From positions 394,005 through 458,004 of the forward strand of contig NZ_ATTH01000001.1 of the NCBI RefSeq assembly GCF_000419585.1: DNA of 64,000 bases. The letters run 5' to 3'. The DNA is from Salisaeta longa DSM 21114 (lineage in GTDB: Bacteria > Bacteroidota > Rhodothermia > Rhodothermales > Salinibacteraceae). The notes under the pieces were generated by a model. That model ran no database searches and had not been told where the DNA came from. It saw only the letters and a list, made by a program, of their open reading frames with translations. This document shows, in pieces, positions 54,115 to 63,699 of this stretch. Positions within the stretch are counted from its first letter, which is position 1; every line of letters starts with the position of its first letter. The translations under genes were made by a program, and so were the position numbers.

Positions 54115-55767
54115 TTAGTCCATATCCTCCAGGATATTCCAGATCTTCTCGATCTCTTCGGTCGAGGCTTCGTCTTCATCCGACGACCGGCTGCGTTGCT
54201 TCTGTGCACTTTTCTCGTCCTCCGACACATCGCGGTTCTGAACATCCTCTTTAATCGCCTCGAACTGTGAGGCCGTCGGCGGATTGGTCTGCGTGGTGTC
54301 CATGGCCTGGGTGTCCAGCTCTTGCGTGTCCCGGGAAGCCGGCTCGTCGTCCTCAGTGGGCGCTTGCAGCGTTTGGGTGTCCATCGAAGACGTGTCGAGG
54401 GCCTGCGTGTCAGGACCTTCGGATGCGTCCTCGGCTTGCTCAAGCGAAGGGAAGAGGGCCTCCATTGCTGCGCCGAGCTCTTGGTCCTCCGCCGCGGCGG
54501 CCGCCATGGTATCCGAGCCAGCGTCGGTGTCTTCAACGGAAAGCTCCTCGGTGGTCGAATCGACGGTTTCAGGTGCTTTCGCTCCGGCATCCTCGTCTGC
54601 TTCCGCTTCGTCCAACGACGGACCCATCGCCATCGCTTCGTCGTCGGGGAACAGGTCCTCCATTACGGCGCCCAGTTCGTCGTCTTCGGCAGCGGCATCG
54701 CGGAGGGTTTCGGGGCCGCTTGCGCCGGTGTCAGACGCTTCGGCCGGTTGCTCTTCGGCTTCATCTGCGGTCTCCCCGCCAAAAACAGCGCCAAAGTCGA
54801 TGTCTTCGTCAGCCGCCTCGCTGCCCGCGTCAGCTGCGGGCGCGTTCGCGTCCTCGGGCGCATCGGCCTCATCGGCCGTCTCGGCAGAGGCCCCGGAAAG
54901 GTCGTTCAGGATGTCATCAAAGGCGTCGAAGGTTTCCGTGCTAGGCTCCGAAGACGTTGGCGTCTCCTCGCCTGGTTCGCCGATGCTGCTCAGGTCATCA
55001 AAGATACCGTCGATGTCATCCGAGGTGTCGGCGGCCTCGCGGGCCGCGTCGGCCTGCGTAGACGGCTCTTCCGGCGGGGCATCCTCCTGTGCCGGGGGCG
55101 CCGCATCCGTCGCTGCTGCGTCGTCGGCAGTCTCGGGTGCGGCATCGGCGGCCTCCTCCGGGGAGACCGCGTGCAGCGTGGTGGTGTCGGGGGCCGTGTC
55201 TTCGTCCGTGGCGTCCTCAGGCGCGGCGGAGACGACGTGCCCGCCCTCGGCATAGCCGGACAGGATATCCATTTCGGCTGCAAGAAACGATCGCAGGCGC
55301 GCGACAATTTCCTGCCGCCGCCCCTGCAGGTGCTGCACCTCTTCGCGCAGTTGGCTGGCCGTCGCCGCGACGTCGTCTTCGGCGGTGCGGCGGATCGCTT
55401 CGGCCTCGGATTTGGCCTCTTGCACAATCGATTGGGCCTTCGCTTCGGCGTCTTGGATGCGCCGGTCGGCCTTGTTCTGGGCCTCGTCGACGATATTTTC
55501 TGCTTTCTGGTTGGCGTTTTCGAGCTGCTGCTCGGCGCTGCTCCGCGTGGTTTCCAGGACCTCCTGGAGCGTCTCTTCGACTTTCTGATAATCGGCCGTT
55601 CGCTGCTCCAGCTCATCGATGCGGTCGTTCAGCCGCCGGCGTTCTTCGGTGAGCTCCTCGACCTGCGAGGCGACCATATCCAAGAAGGTGTCGACCTCCT
55701 CGGGCGCATAGCCGCGCAGGTTCTTTTCGAACTCTTGCTTCCGAATGTCGAGGGGCGTCAAATTCAT
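54115..55767 (-). CDS. divIVA: DivIVA-domain protein with long acidic disordered tail
   Basis: This protein has 550 residues from the ATG at 55767. The DivIVA membrane-binding start is MNLTPLDIRKQEFEKNLRGY with PEEVDTFLD, then a long coiled coil to about 185 (QKAENIVDEAQNKADRRIQD). From about 200 on the chain is very rich in Asp, Glu, Ala, Ser and Thr with short repeated words: ELGAVMEDLFP and ELGAAMEALFP; FDDLSSIG and LNDLSGAS; and DTQ/LDT copies near the end. DivIVA proteins recruit partners to curved membrane at poles or septa. The tail may be a docking region. yggS lies upstream, as in many Gram-positive division clusters. Confidence 0.9.
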   Translation of the reverse strand: MNLTPLDIRKQEFEKNLRGYAPEEVDTFLDMVASQVEELTEERRRLNDRIDELEQRTADYQKVEETLQEVLETTRSSAEQQLENANQKAENIVDEAQNKADRRIQDAEAKAQSIVQEAKSEAEAIRRTAEDDVAATASQLREEVQHLQGRRQEIVARLRSFLAAEMDILSGYAEGGHVVSAAPEDATDEDTAPDTTTLHAVSPEEAADAAPETADDAAATDAAPPAQEDAPPEEPSTQADAAREAADTSDDIDGIFDDLSSIGEPGEETPTSSEPSTETFDAFDDILNDLSGASAETADEADAPEDANAPAADAGSEAADEDIDFGAVFGGETADEAEEQPAEASDTGASGPETLRDAAAEDDELGAVMEDLFPDDEAMAMGPSLDEAEADEDAGAKAPETVDSTTEELSVEDTDAGSDTMAAAAAEDQELGAAMEALFPSLEQAEDASEGPDTQALDTSSMDTQTLQAPTEDDEPASRDTQELDTQAMDTTQTNPPTASQFEAIKEDVQNRDVSEDEKSAQKQRSRSSDEDEASTEEIEKIWNILEDMD

Positions 55768-55944
55768 AATGTGCGGGGGTCGGTAATCGTCGGGGCGGCG
55801 CAAAGCGCAGACAAGATGGGGCGCAGCGAATATATAGCATAGGCACTAGCAGCCTTGCAGGCAACCCGCTGGATAACGTAACACGAACCGTACGTTTGGG
55901 AGTTTCCACCGCGGGGCGTTTCCGTCGTCGGCGCGTCGTGCATG

Positions 55945-56685
55945 CTAGTCGTAGGAGCGCGGGCCAAACACGGCTGTGCCCAGGCGCACCATGGTGCTGC
56001 CTTCCTCGATGGCCACTTCAAAATCGTTCGACATGCCAGTGGAGAGGGTCTCCATCGTGACGCGTGGGTTGTTGCGGGCGTCGTAGGTGGCAAACAGCTC
56101 GTGCATCTGCTTAAACTGGTCGCGTACGTCTTCGGGGTCTTCGGTGAACGAGGCCATGGCCATCAGGCCGCGCACGGCGAGGTGTTCGTGGTCGGCCAGG
56201 GCATCGAGGAACGCGTGGGTGTCTTGCGGCGGGAGGCCGTATTTCTGATCGGCGCCGCTGATGTTTACCTGCACGAGGCAGGGCAGCACCCGGTCGTTTT
56301 TGGCGGCGCGCTTGTTGAGCTCCTCCGCGAGGCGCGGGCTGTCGAGCGCGTCAAACGCATCGGCATGCCGGGCCACAAACTTGGCCTTGTTGGTTTGCAG
56401 GTGTCCAATCATGCGCCAGATGACGTCGCCGCCCGCGTGCTGTCCGGGGCGCGCCTTGGCTTTGTCGCGGAGCTGCCGGGCACGGTTCTCGCCAAAGTGC
56501 ATCAAGCCGGCGGCCTGTCCGGCGTCGATGGCCTGCATCGGGAAGGTTTTGGAGACCGCTACGAGCGTGATGTCATCGGGCGAGCGATCAGCGCGGTCGC
56601 AGGCGGCTTCGATACGGGCGCGTACCTTCGCGACGCGGGCCGCAACCGCGTCGTGCGCAAGCTGAGTATCGGAGGTTGAAGGCAT
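55945..56685 (-). CDS. yggS: YggS/PLPBP-family pyridoxal-phosphate homeostasis protein
   Basis: This protein has 246 residues, the standard size. The PLP lysine is in VAVSKTFPMQ (about 46), followed by MHFGENRARQLRDK, WRMIGHLQTNKAKFV, CLVQVNISGADQKYG and LSTGMSNDFEVAIEEGSTMVRLG. It is a single-domain alanine-racemase-fold protein with no known catalysis that keeps free PLP in balance. It lies upstream of divIVA on the same strand with a gap of about 180 bp, echoing the ylmE-divIVA order of Firmicutes. Confidence 0.95.
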   Translation of the reverse strand: MPSTSDTQLAHDAVAARVAKVRARIEAACDRADRSPDDITLVAVSKTFPMQAIDAGQAAGLMHFGENRARQLRDKAKARPGQHAGGDVIWRMIGHLQTNKAKFVARHADAFDALDSPRLAEELNKRAAKNDRVLPCLVQVNISGADQKYGLPPQDTHAFLDALADHEHLAVRGLMAMASFTEDPEDVRDQFKQMHELFATYDARNNPRVTMETLSTGMSNDFEVAIEEGSTMVRLGTAVFGPRSYD

Positions 56686-56845
56686 AAGCTACAGAAAATA
56701 GGTGCAGGGGGCAGTCCGTTTGTTCAACGGATGAACACGCCCACGTTTCTTGGGACGGGCCCGATTTGCAGGCAGGCGTCGATTTAGTCGCGGATGCCTT
56801 GTATGTTGTGCACGCGTCATACTTTTTCACAACGACCTGCATGCC

Positions 56846-58546
56846 ATGGCTATCGATCGCCGGGCTTTTCTTGAAAGCTGTTCAGCCCTGGGCCTCACCG
56901 GACTGTTCCCCGGGGCGCTTTATGCGCGCGCCGCGGCCCACACGCCGCCCACCATCACCGCGGCGGACATTGCCCATGCGGCCAACCTCGCCGGCCTTTC
57001 GTTTTCGGAAAAAGAGCGCAAGGCCCTGGTGGAGAGCCTGCGGAATAAGCTTGCGCAGTACCAGGCGCTGCGTAAGGAGCCGCTGCCCAACCACCGCCGC
57101 CCGTCTACGGTGTTCGATCCGCGCCTGGGCGGGGCCGCCCTCCCGTCCGGCGACGCGTCGTTTACCTGGCAGCCCCCGGCGGATGTTGCGCGGCCGGCGC
57201 GGGAGGAGGACCTCGCGTATGCCAGCATCGCTACGCTCTCGGCCCTGTTACGCGCGCGCAAGATCACGGCACAGGAGCTCACCGTGCTGTTTCTGGATCG
57301 CCTCAAGCGCCTCGATCCCAAGCTGAAGGCCGTCATCACGTACACCGAGCGCCGCGCGCAGCGTGCAGCCCGACGCGCGGATGCAGAGCTCGACGCGGGT
57401 ACCTGGCGCGGCCCGCTGCACGGCATCCCCTACGGCGCCAAAGATCTGCTTGCCGTGGAGGGCTACCGCACCACGTGGGGCGCAACGCCTTACAAAGATC
57501 AAACGCTCGACACCACGGCCGCGGTCGTGCAGCAGCTAGACGACGCGGGAGCCATTCTCATTGCGAAGCTCTCGCTGGGCGCGCTGGCCTGGGGCGATGT
57601 CTGGTTTGGCGGAAAGACGCGCAATCCGTGGAACGTGTCGCAGGGCAGCAGCGGCTCCTCGGCGGGCCCAGGATCGGCGGTGGCCGCCGGGTGTGTTCCG
57701 TTTGCTATTGGCTCCGAGACGCTGGGCTCCATCGTGTCGCCGTCGACCCGCAACGGCGTCACGGGCCATCGCCCCACGTTTGGGGCGGTAAGTCGCCACG
57801 GTGCCATGGCCCTCTCGTGGACGATGGACAAGCTGGGGCCCATGACGCGCTCTGCCCTCGATGCGGCCCTCGTGTTCGAGGCGATCCGGGGCAAGGATCC
57901 GCGCGACCCCACCACCGTGGCGATGCCGTTTGCGTTCGATCCGTCCTCCGACCTGTCGGCGCTTCGGGTGGGTTACCTGGAGGAGGCGTTTGCGGGAGAC
58001 TACGACAACGCGGCGGCTGATGAGGAGGCGCTCGATGTGCTGCGTGCGGCGGGCGTAACACTCGAACCGCTGTCGCTTCCCACCGATCTTCCCATTGGCG
58101 CGTTGCTCAACACGCTGGAGGTGGAGGCTGCAGCCGCCTTCGATGAGCTGCTGCGCTCCGGCCGGGTCGACGAGCTGGTCAGTCAGGGGGAAAACACGTG
58201 GCCGCGCGTCTTTAAAGGTGCACGGTTTGTGCCGGCGGTGGAGCATGTGCAGATGAGCCGCGTGCGCACCCACCTCATGGAACAGATGCACGCCGCGATG
58301 GGCGACCTCGACGGGTTTGTGTCGCCCACGTTTCAGGGCGGCACGCTCAGCATCACCAATCTTACGGGGCACCCGTGCGTGTGCGTGCCGAACGCGTTTC
58401 GGGCGGTAGAGGGCGCCGGGCCGCAGAAGCAGCCGGGCAGCCTCTCGTTCATCGGGGCGCTGTACCGCGACGATGTGCCGCTTCGCCTTGCGCACGCCTT
58501 CCAACAAGCCACCGACTTTCACCGTCGGCGCCCGCCGCTTAAGTAG
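56846..58546 (+). CDS. Tat-exported amidase with GatC-like N-terminal segment
   Basis: This protein has 566 residues from the ATG at 56846. A Tat-like signal begins IDRRAFLESCSALG. Residues about 36-75 (ITAADIAHAANLAGLSFSEK and following) closely resemble GatC, the small subunit of tRNA amidotransferase. The amidase-signature domain follows with the Lys in GAKDLLAVEGYRT, and SQGSSGSSAGPGSAVAAG plus GSETLGSIVSPS for the cis-Ser and nucleophile Ser. It should hydrolyse an amide in the periplasm. The substrate is unknown. A GatC-GatA-like exported fusion argues against a tRNA role. Confidence 0.87.
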   Translation: MAIDRRAFLESCSALGLTGLFPGALYARAAAHTPPTITAADIAHAANLAGLSFSEKERKALVESLRNKLAQYQALRKEPLPNHRRPSTVFDPRLGGAALPSGDASFTWQPPADVARPAREEDLAYASIATLSALLRARKITAQELTVLFLDRLKRLDPKLKAVITYTERRAQRAARRADAELDAGTWRGPLHGIPYGAKDLLAVEGYRTTWGATPYKDQTLDTTAAVVQQLDDAGAILIAKLSLGALAWGDVWFGGKTRNPWNVSQGSSGSSAGPGSAVAAGCVPFAIGSETLGSIVSPSTRNGVTGHRPTFGAVSRHGAMALSWTMDKLGPMTRSALDAALVFEAIRGKDPRDPTTVAMPFAFDPSSDLSALRVGYLEEAFAGDYDNAAADEEALDVLRAAGVTLEPLSLPTDLPIGALLNTLEVEAAAAFDELLRSGRVDELVSQGENTWPRVFKGARFVPAVEHVQMSRVRTHLMEQMHAAMGDLDGFVSPTFQGGTLSITNLTGHPCVCVPNAFRAVEGAGPQKQPGSLSFIGALYRDDVPLRLAHAFQQATDFHRRRPPLK

Positions 58547-58607
58547 GGTGGCCTCTAGGGCCTTATCTTATACGATTCGTCCGTTCCCCTCAGTACCTAC
58601 TGCCGGT

Positions 58608-59510
58608 ATGGCTGCTCCCTCCTCCTTTTGTTCGGATCGCGCCCGAGCGGCCGCGGTGCCTGTGGCAGGTACCGCCACCGAAGCGCGTCACTGGCTGCTG
58701 ATTGAAGACCCAACGCCGTGGGGGGCTGCGGCTGTGCAGGATGCCGCGTGGTACCCGCAGGTGGCCGATGCGGTGGCCCGCTGGCAGGCTGCGCTCCCCG
58801 ACCTCCGCGTACAGCTGATTCGTCGCGCGCTGAAGACGTGGGACGAGCCGGGGCGCATCCGGTGCTATTTTGTGCGTGCCGGTACGGCGCCGGTGGTGCA
58901 TCAGCGGTCGGTGCCGGCGTATGCGGCGCTTGGTGCGTTGGAGGGCCTCGCGCTGTGGCGGGCGTCGGGTGTGGACGAGGACGCGCCGCCGCTGGTGCTT
59001 ACGTGCACGAACGGGCGCCGCGATGCGTGCTGCGCGAAGTGGGGGCGTCCGGTGGCCGCGGCGGTGCAGGCGGCCGCGCCGCAGCATGCCTGGCAGACGA
59101 GCCACCTGGGCGGGCATCGCTTTGCGCCCACGGTGCTTGCGCTCCCCTACGGCGCCCACTACGGATGGATCGCGCCGGCAGAGGCCCCGGCGCTCGTGGC
59201 TGCGCACCGCGAGGGGCGGCTGTTCGACCTGTCGCGCTACCGCGGGTGCGTGGCCGAGGCACGCCCGGTGCAGGCCGCACGCATCGCCTTGCGCCGTCGC
59301 ACCGCGAGCGTCGACTATGGGGCGATCGAGACGGTACGCGCGGCCGCCGAAGACGATGCGACGTGGCACATCGAACTGCGCCATCGCGGGCGGCGGTACG
59401 GGTCCACCGTGCGCGCCACGGCAGGGCCTGCCATGCGGCTCAGCTGCACGTCGGAGGATGCCAAGCCCACGACGCGCTATGCGGTGGCGTGGGACGATGA
59501 GGCGGCGTAG
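58608..59510 (+). CDS. Sucrase/ferredoxin-like (thioredoxin-fold) protein
   Basis: This protein has 300 residues from the ATG at 58608. The family pattern is TCTNGRRDACCAKWGRP, then TSHLGGHRFAPTVLALPYGAHYGW, followed by SRYRGCVAEARPVQAARI. These Cys/His positions resemble thioredoxin-like [2Fe-2S] ferredoxin folds. Members in plants and bacteria have been named sucrase/ferredoxin-like, but their reaction is unclear. It follows the amidase by 62 bp and converges on the glycosyltransferase-like gene with a 2-bp gap. Confidence 0.85.
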   Translation: MAAPSSFCSDRARAAAVPVAGTATEARHWLLIEDPTPWGAAAVQDAAWYPQVADAVARWQAALPDLRVQLIRRALKTWDEPGRIRCYFVRAGTAPVVHQRSVPAYAALGALEGLALWRASGVDEDAPPLVLTCTNGRRDACCAKWGRPVAAAVQAAAPQHAWQTSHLGGHRFAPTVLALPYGAHYGWIAPAEAPALVAAHREGRLFDLSRYRGCVAEARPVQAARIALRRRTASVDYGAIETVRAAAEDDATWHIELRHRGRRYGSTVRATAGPAMRLSCTSEDAKPTTRYAVAWDDEAA

Positions 59511-59512
59511 GG

Positions 59513-60574
59513 CTACGGGCGGGTCGTTTGGCGCCACACGTGGCCCAGCTGCTTGCGAAGCTCGAACGGAGCCGGCGGCATCAGCACAAAGTTGACCGCC
59601 CGGCGGGCACTCAGGGGCATGGCACGCGTCCACTGCACGGGCCGCGTACGCGCCAGGCGCGGCAGGTCGTCGTACAGCACCTGGGCCCAACGCTTGGCGA
59701 TGGCTGCCGGAGTGAACGAGCGCGCGCGGCGGCGGGCGTGCCGCACCATGGCACGGTAGCGCACCGGATCCGACCGCAGCGCGTCAATGGCGTGAAGGGC
59801 GTCGCGGGGCGTTTCAATCTCGATGTAGTCGAGGGGCGACTGCCGCAGCTCGCGGTAGGCATACTCGGGCCCTAGCAGCGACGGCACGCCCGCATGCCAG
59901 GCGTTGATGAGCTTCGATGCGGGCTTCTCGCACCGCAGGCCGCCGTCGCCCAGGTCGGGGCGCACCGCAAGCGAGAGGTCGGCCGTGCGGTAGTCGTGCC
60001 AGCGCGGGATGGTGCCCTGCGTCTCGGCAGACGCAATTTCGAACGTCAGCCCGCGGGCCTCCAGGGCCTCGTACCAGGCATCGGAACGAAAGTCTTTCTG
60101 CAAGCTGCCAAACCCGCCCTTGAACACGATGTGCTCGATGCGCACGTCGCGGGTCGCGTCGCGCGGGATGAGCCCGGGCTGCGGCCAGTGCGGGACGAAG
60201 AACGTCCGGCGGTCGTCCGCAAATCGACCGTTTTGTACGATGTCGGCGTCGCCCAGCGGCGAGCGAAACCCGATGACGTCGGCCCGGATCGTAGCGACCA
60301 GGATGTTGCGGTGGCGTGCCGGTTGAAACTGGGCCTGAAAGGCGGCTTGCTGCTCGGGCTCGGGCATGAGCACCACGATGCCTTCAGCAGGAAGCGTGGC
60401 CGCGAGGCGGGCGTCGTAGCCGAAGTGCGTGAGCCAGCAGCACGTTTGCAGCAGCCAGGCGCGGCGGCGTTCCTTTCCCTCGTGGCTCCAAAATGCCGGA
60501 TCGTGCAGGTCGAGCGTCGGCGCCTGTTCGATCTCCTCGGGGTACGGATAGAAAAAGGTGACGGGGACAGCCAT
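59513..60574 (-). CDS. Glycosyltransferase-like protein
   Basis: This protein has 353 residues from the ATG at 60574. The C-terminal half has the GT-B style donor region: LRCEKPASKLINAWHAGVPSL is preceded by a two-residue linker from LGDGG, and is followed by LLGPEYAYRELR. An N-terminal Rossmann-like half contains VVLMPEPEQQAAFQAQ and VIGFRSPLGDADIVQNG. Such domains transfer sugars in cell-envelope synthesis, but neither donor nor acceptor can be read from it. It stands alone on the minus strand. Confidence 0.6.
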   Translation of the reverse strand: MAVPVTFFYPYPEEIEQAPTLDLHDPAFWSHEGKERRRAWLLQTCCWLTHFGYDARLAATLPAEGIVVLMPEPEQQAAFQAQFQPARHRNILVATIRADVIGFRSPLGDADIVQNGRFADDRRTFFVPHWPQPGLIPRDATRDVRIEHIVFKGGFGSLQKDFRSDAWYEALEARGLTFEIASAETQGTIPRWHDYRTADLSLAVRPDLGDGGLRCEKPASKLINAWHAGVPSLLGPEYAYRELRQSPLDYIEIETPRDALHAIDALRSDPVRYRAMVRHARRRARSFTPAAIAKRWAQVLYDDLPRLARTRPVQWTRAMPLSARRAVNFVLMPPAPFELRKQLGHVWRQTTRP

Positions 60575-60698
60575 GATGCGGCGGGGGCAGGCGGTATGCA
60601 GGGTGAACGCCCCAACGTAGCAGGGTGGGGCCCGCGGTGCATTCGCCGTACGCGGATGCTGCCTGCGCTTTTGGCGCACATCGCCCTGTGCGCGCCCA

Positions 60699-63602
60699 TC
60701 AGGGCTCGGGGAGCGCCGCGCACAACCACTCGGCCGGGTGCTGGGCGGTGCGCGGCGTGGTGTCTTTTATTTGCGAGCGGCACGAGAAGCCCGTGGCTGC
60801 GATGCCCGTTGCCGTATCGGCGCGTTCGACCGCGGGCACGAGCCGGTCGCGGGCCATCGTTTTGGAGATGTCGACATGCTCCGCCTCGTAGCCGAAGGCA
60901 CCGGCCATGCCGCAGCAGCCGGCGTCCACCGCCTCCACCGACCAGCCCGGAAGGGCCAGGGCGCGCTCGGTGGCGTCCGTGCCGATGAGCGCTTTCTGAT
61001 GGCAATGCCCATGCAGCATGAGCGCGTCGGTGGCGCCGCGGCGCCACGCGATGTCGTCAAACGCCCCCTCGGTAGCGCGCTGTGCGACGTATTCTTCGAA
61101 GGTGAACGCGTGGTTGGCCACCGCCTCGGCCCGCGGCTCGCCCGGCAGCAGGGCCAAAAACTCGTCGCGGAGCGTGAGCAGGCAACTGGGCTCCAGTCCC
61201 ACAATGGGCACGCCGGCTTGCGCGTAAGGGTAGAGCGCTTCCACGGTCTGCAGGGCGCGCGCCTGGGCGTGGTCCGTAAGGCCCTTCGAGAGGTAGGTGC
61301 GCCCGCAGCACGTGTCGGCCTGCGGCACCTCGACGGCATGACCGGTGCGCGCGAGGAACGCGGCGGCGGCTTTTAAGACGGGCGGCGTGTGCAGGTTGTT
61401 GAACGAGTCGGCAAAGAGGACCACGCGCGGACCGTCGGCGGTCCACTGCTGGCGGCGCGCCCATTGCCGGAACGTGCGCGGCGCAAACGGCGGCAGCTCG
61501 CGGGCCGCGCTGATGCCCAGCAGGCGCTCGCCCACCTGCCGCAGCAGCCCGCGGCGGCTCGACCAGTTGACGAGCGACGCCAGCGGCGTGCCGCTCACCC
61601 AGCGGGCCAGGGTGGGTTGATGCGCAAAGAGCTTCGTGCGCAGCGGCATGTCGTGGGTCTCCCAGTAGTGCCCCAGCCACTCGGTCTTCAGCTTCGCCAT
61701 GTCCACGTTCGAGGGGCACTCCGTCTTGCAGGCCTTGCACTGAATGCACAGGTCCATCACCTCATACATGCGCTCGCTGGTCAGCGCGTCGTCGTCGAGG
61801 CGGCCCGCCAAGGCCATGCGCAGCGCATTGGCGCGGCCGCGGGTGGAGTCCTCCTCGTCGCGGGTGGCCATAAAGCTGGGGCACATCGTCCCCTGCCCGT
61901 GCTTGCGGCAGGCGCCGTTGCCGTTGCACTTCTCCACCATCGCCGTAAAGCCGCCCGCCTCCGAAAAATCCATGACCGACCCAAACGGCTCGGTCCGATA
62001 GTCGGGCCCCATGCGCAGGTTTTGGTCCATGCGGGGGGCATCCACCACGCGCCCCGGGTTGAGGATGTTTTCCGGGTCGAAGATGGCTTTGGTGCGCTGG
62101 CAGAGCCCGTACAATGCGTCCCCCAGCACGGCACGGTTCGTCCAGCCGCGCACAATGCCGTCGCCGTGCTCCGAGGAGGTCACGCCGCCGTACTTGGTGA
62201 CGAGGTCGAGCGACGCCTCGGCGATGGACGCCATCTTGCGGACGTCGTCGGCGTCTTTCGTGTTTATGAACGGACGCACATGCAGGCAGCCGGCCGAGGC
62301 GTGTGCGTAGTACACCGCCCGCGTGCCGGTATCGTCGATGAAAGCGGAGAGCTCGTCGATGTAGTCGGCCAGGTGCTCGACGGGCACCGAGGCATCTTCG
62401 ATGATCGCCCAGGGCTTGTAGTCGCCCTTTACGCCCATCATGAGGCCCAGCCCTTCCTTGCGGATCGACCATGCGTTGGCGATGGCCGCGGGCTCGGTGA
62501 GGCGCACCACGTGCGACCGATGCGCGGAGGCGCGCAGGGTCTGCTCCAGGGCATCCAGCCGGTCGTCGAGCTCCGCAGGCGTCGCGCCGTAGTATTCGGT
62601 GATCAGCACGCCGCCGGGGTCGCCGTCGACGAACGTGAGGCGCTCGGCAAAGCCCGGCGTTTGGCGGGTGCGCTCGATGGCGACGCCGTCGAAGAGCTCA
62701 ACGGCGGCCGGATCGGTGTCGAGCACGGTGGTGACGGCCCGCAGTGCGTCGGCGCGCGTGTCGAAGTGCGCCACGCCCAGGGCCGTGTGGGGGGGCTTTT
62801 CGACGAGGTTGACGGTGAGGGCGGTGGTAAAGGCGAGCGTGCCTTCGCTCCCGGCCAACAGCCGGGCCAGGTTGGGCGTATCGTCGAGCAGGGCCTCCAG
62901 GCGGTAGCCGTTGTTGCGGCGCCAGTGGGCGGGCGTGTCGCGGGCAATGACGTCGCGGTGCTTCGCGCGCAGCGCGTCGAGGTTGCGGTAGATGCGCCCC
63001 TCCAGGCCGTCCGCCCGCAGCCCGCGCTGCCACGCGGCGTGGTCGGTGGGGCCAAACGTGGTGGCCGTGCCGTCGGCCAGCAGCACCTCCGCCGAGCGCA
63101 CGTGGTCGATCATGTTGCCGTAGCGGATGGAGTGCGTGCCGGTGGAGTTGTTGGCGAGCATGCCGCCCAGGGTGGCGCGGCTGCTGCTTGCGGGATCGGG
63201 GCCCACCATCAGGCCGTGCGCTGCGGCCGCTTCGTTGAGGGCGTCGAGCGTAAGGCCGGGCTGCACGCGGGCCCAGCCCTCCGCGGCATTAAGCTCCAGG
63301 ATCTGATTGAGGTGCTTCGTGCAATCGATGACGAGCGCCGCGTTGACGCCTTGTCCCGCCAGCGACGATCCGCCGCCGCGCGGCAGCACCGGCACATCCA
63401 TGCGATGGGCGACCTCCAGGGCGGCCTGCACGTCACCCGTGTGTTGGGGGACGAGCACCGCAACGGGGGTAACGGCGTACATACTGGCGTCGGTGGCATA
63501 CAGCGCCCGCGTCATGGGATCGTCGTGCAGGGTGCCGGCCAGCTGGGGGCGCAGCTCGGCACACAGCGCCTGGTGGTGTTCGGTGAGGGGAGTGGTGGGC
63601 AT
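60699..63602 (-). CDS. FAD/Fe-S D-2-hydroxyacid dehydrogenase (YdiJ/GlcD-GlpC fusion type)
   Basis: This protein has 967 residues. The FAD-binding domain has PRGGGSSLAGQGV and GGMLANNSTGTHSIRYG, and the FAD-linked oxidase C-terminal domain lies at about 290-530. Two 4Fe-4S motifs follow: CNGNGACRKHGQGTMCP (about 570-590) and CIQCKACKTECPSNVDMAK. Two CCG domains end the chain, with QADTCCGRTYLSKG and DAGCCGMAGAFGYE. The layout matches E. coli YdiJ and related D-lactate/D-2-hydroxyglutarate dehydrogenases that pass electrons to quinone. The true substrate among these cannot be told from the sequence. Confidence 0.93.
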   Translation of the reverse strand: MPTTPLTEHHQALCAELRPQLAGTLHDDPMTRALYATDASMYAVTPVAVLVPQHTGDVQAALEVAHRMDVPVLPRGGGSSLAGQGVNAALVIDCTKHLNQILELNAAEGWARVQPGLTLDALNEAAAAHGLMVGPDPASSSRATLGGMLANNSTGTHSIRYGNMIDHVRSAEVLLADGTATTFGPTDHAAWQRGLRADGLEGRIYRNLDALRAKHRDVIARDTPAHWRRNNGYRLEALLDDTPNLARLLAGSEGTLAFTTALTVNLVEKPPHTALGVAHFDTRADALRAVTTVLDTDPAAVELFDGVAIERTRQTPGFAERLTFVDGDPGGVLITEYYGATPAELDDRLDALEQTLRASAHRSHVVRLTEPAAIANAWSIRKEGLGLMMGVKGDYKPWAIIEDASVPVEHLADYIDELSAFIDDTGTRAVYYAHASAGCLHVRPFINTKDADDVRKMASIAEASLDLVTKYGGVTSSEHGDGIVRGWTNRAVLGDALYGLCQRTKAIFDPENILNPGRVVDAPRMDQNLRMGPDYRTEPFGSVMDFSEAGGFTAMVEKCNGNGACRKHGQGTMCPSFMATRDEEDSTRGRANALRMALAGRLDDDALTSERMYEVMDLCIQCKACKTECPSNVDMAKLKTEWLGHYWETHDMPLRTKLFAHQPTLARWVSGTPLASLVNWSSRRGLLRQVGERLLGISAARELPPFAPRTFRQWARRQQWTADGPRVVLFADSFNNLHTPPVLKAAAAFLARTGHAVEVPQADTCCGRTYLSKGLTDHAQARALQTVEALYPYAQAGVPIVGLEPSCLLTLRDEFLALLPGEPRAEAVANHAFTFEEYVAQRATEGAFDDIAWRRGATDALMLHGHCHQKALIGTDATERALALPGWSVEAVDAGCCGMAGAFGYEAEHVDISKTMARDRLVPAVERADTATGIAATGFSCRSQIKDTTPRTAQHPAEWLCAALPEP

Positions 63603-63699
63603 GCGTCAACCAGAAACGGCACGAAAAGAATAGATGGACACTTACCATACGAAGGGCCGCGGTGCGGGTTTGCGTGGCGCGCAGCATGTAGCAGGCGCG

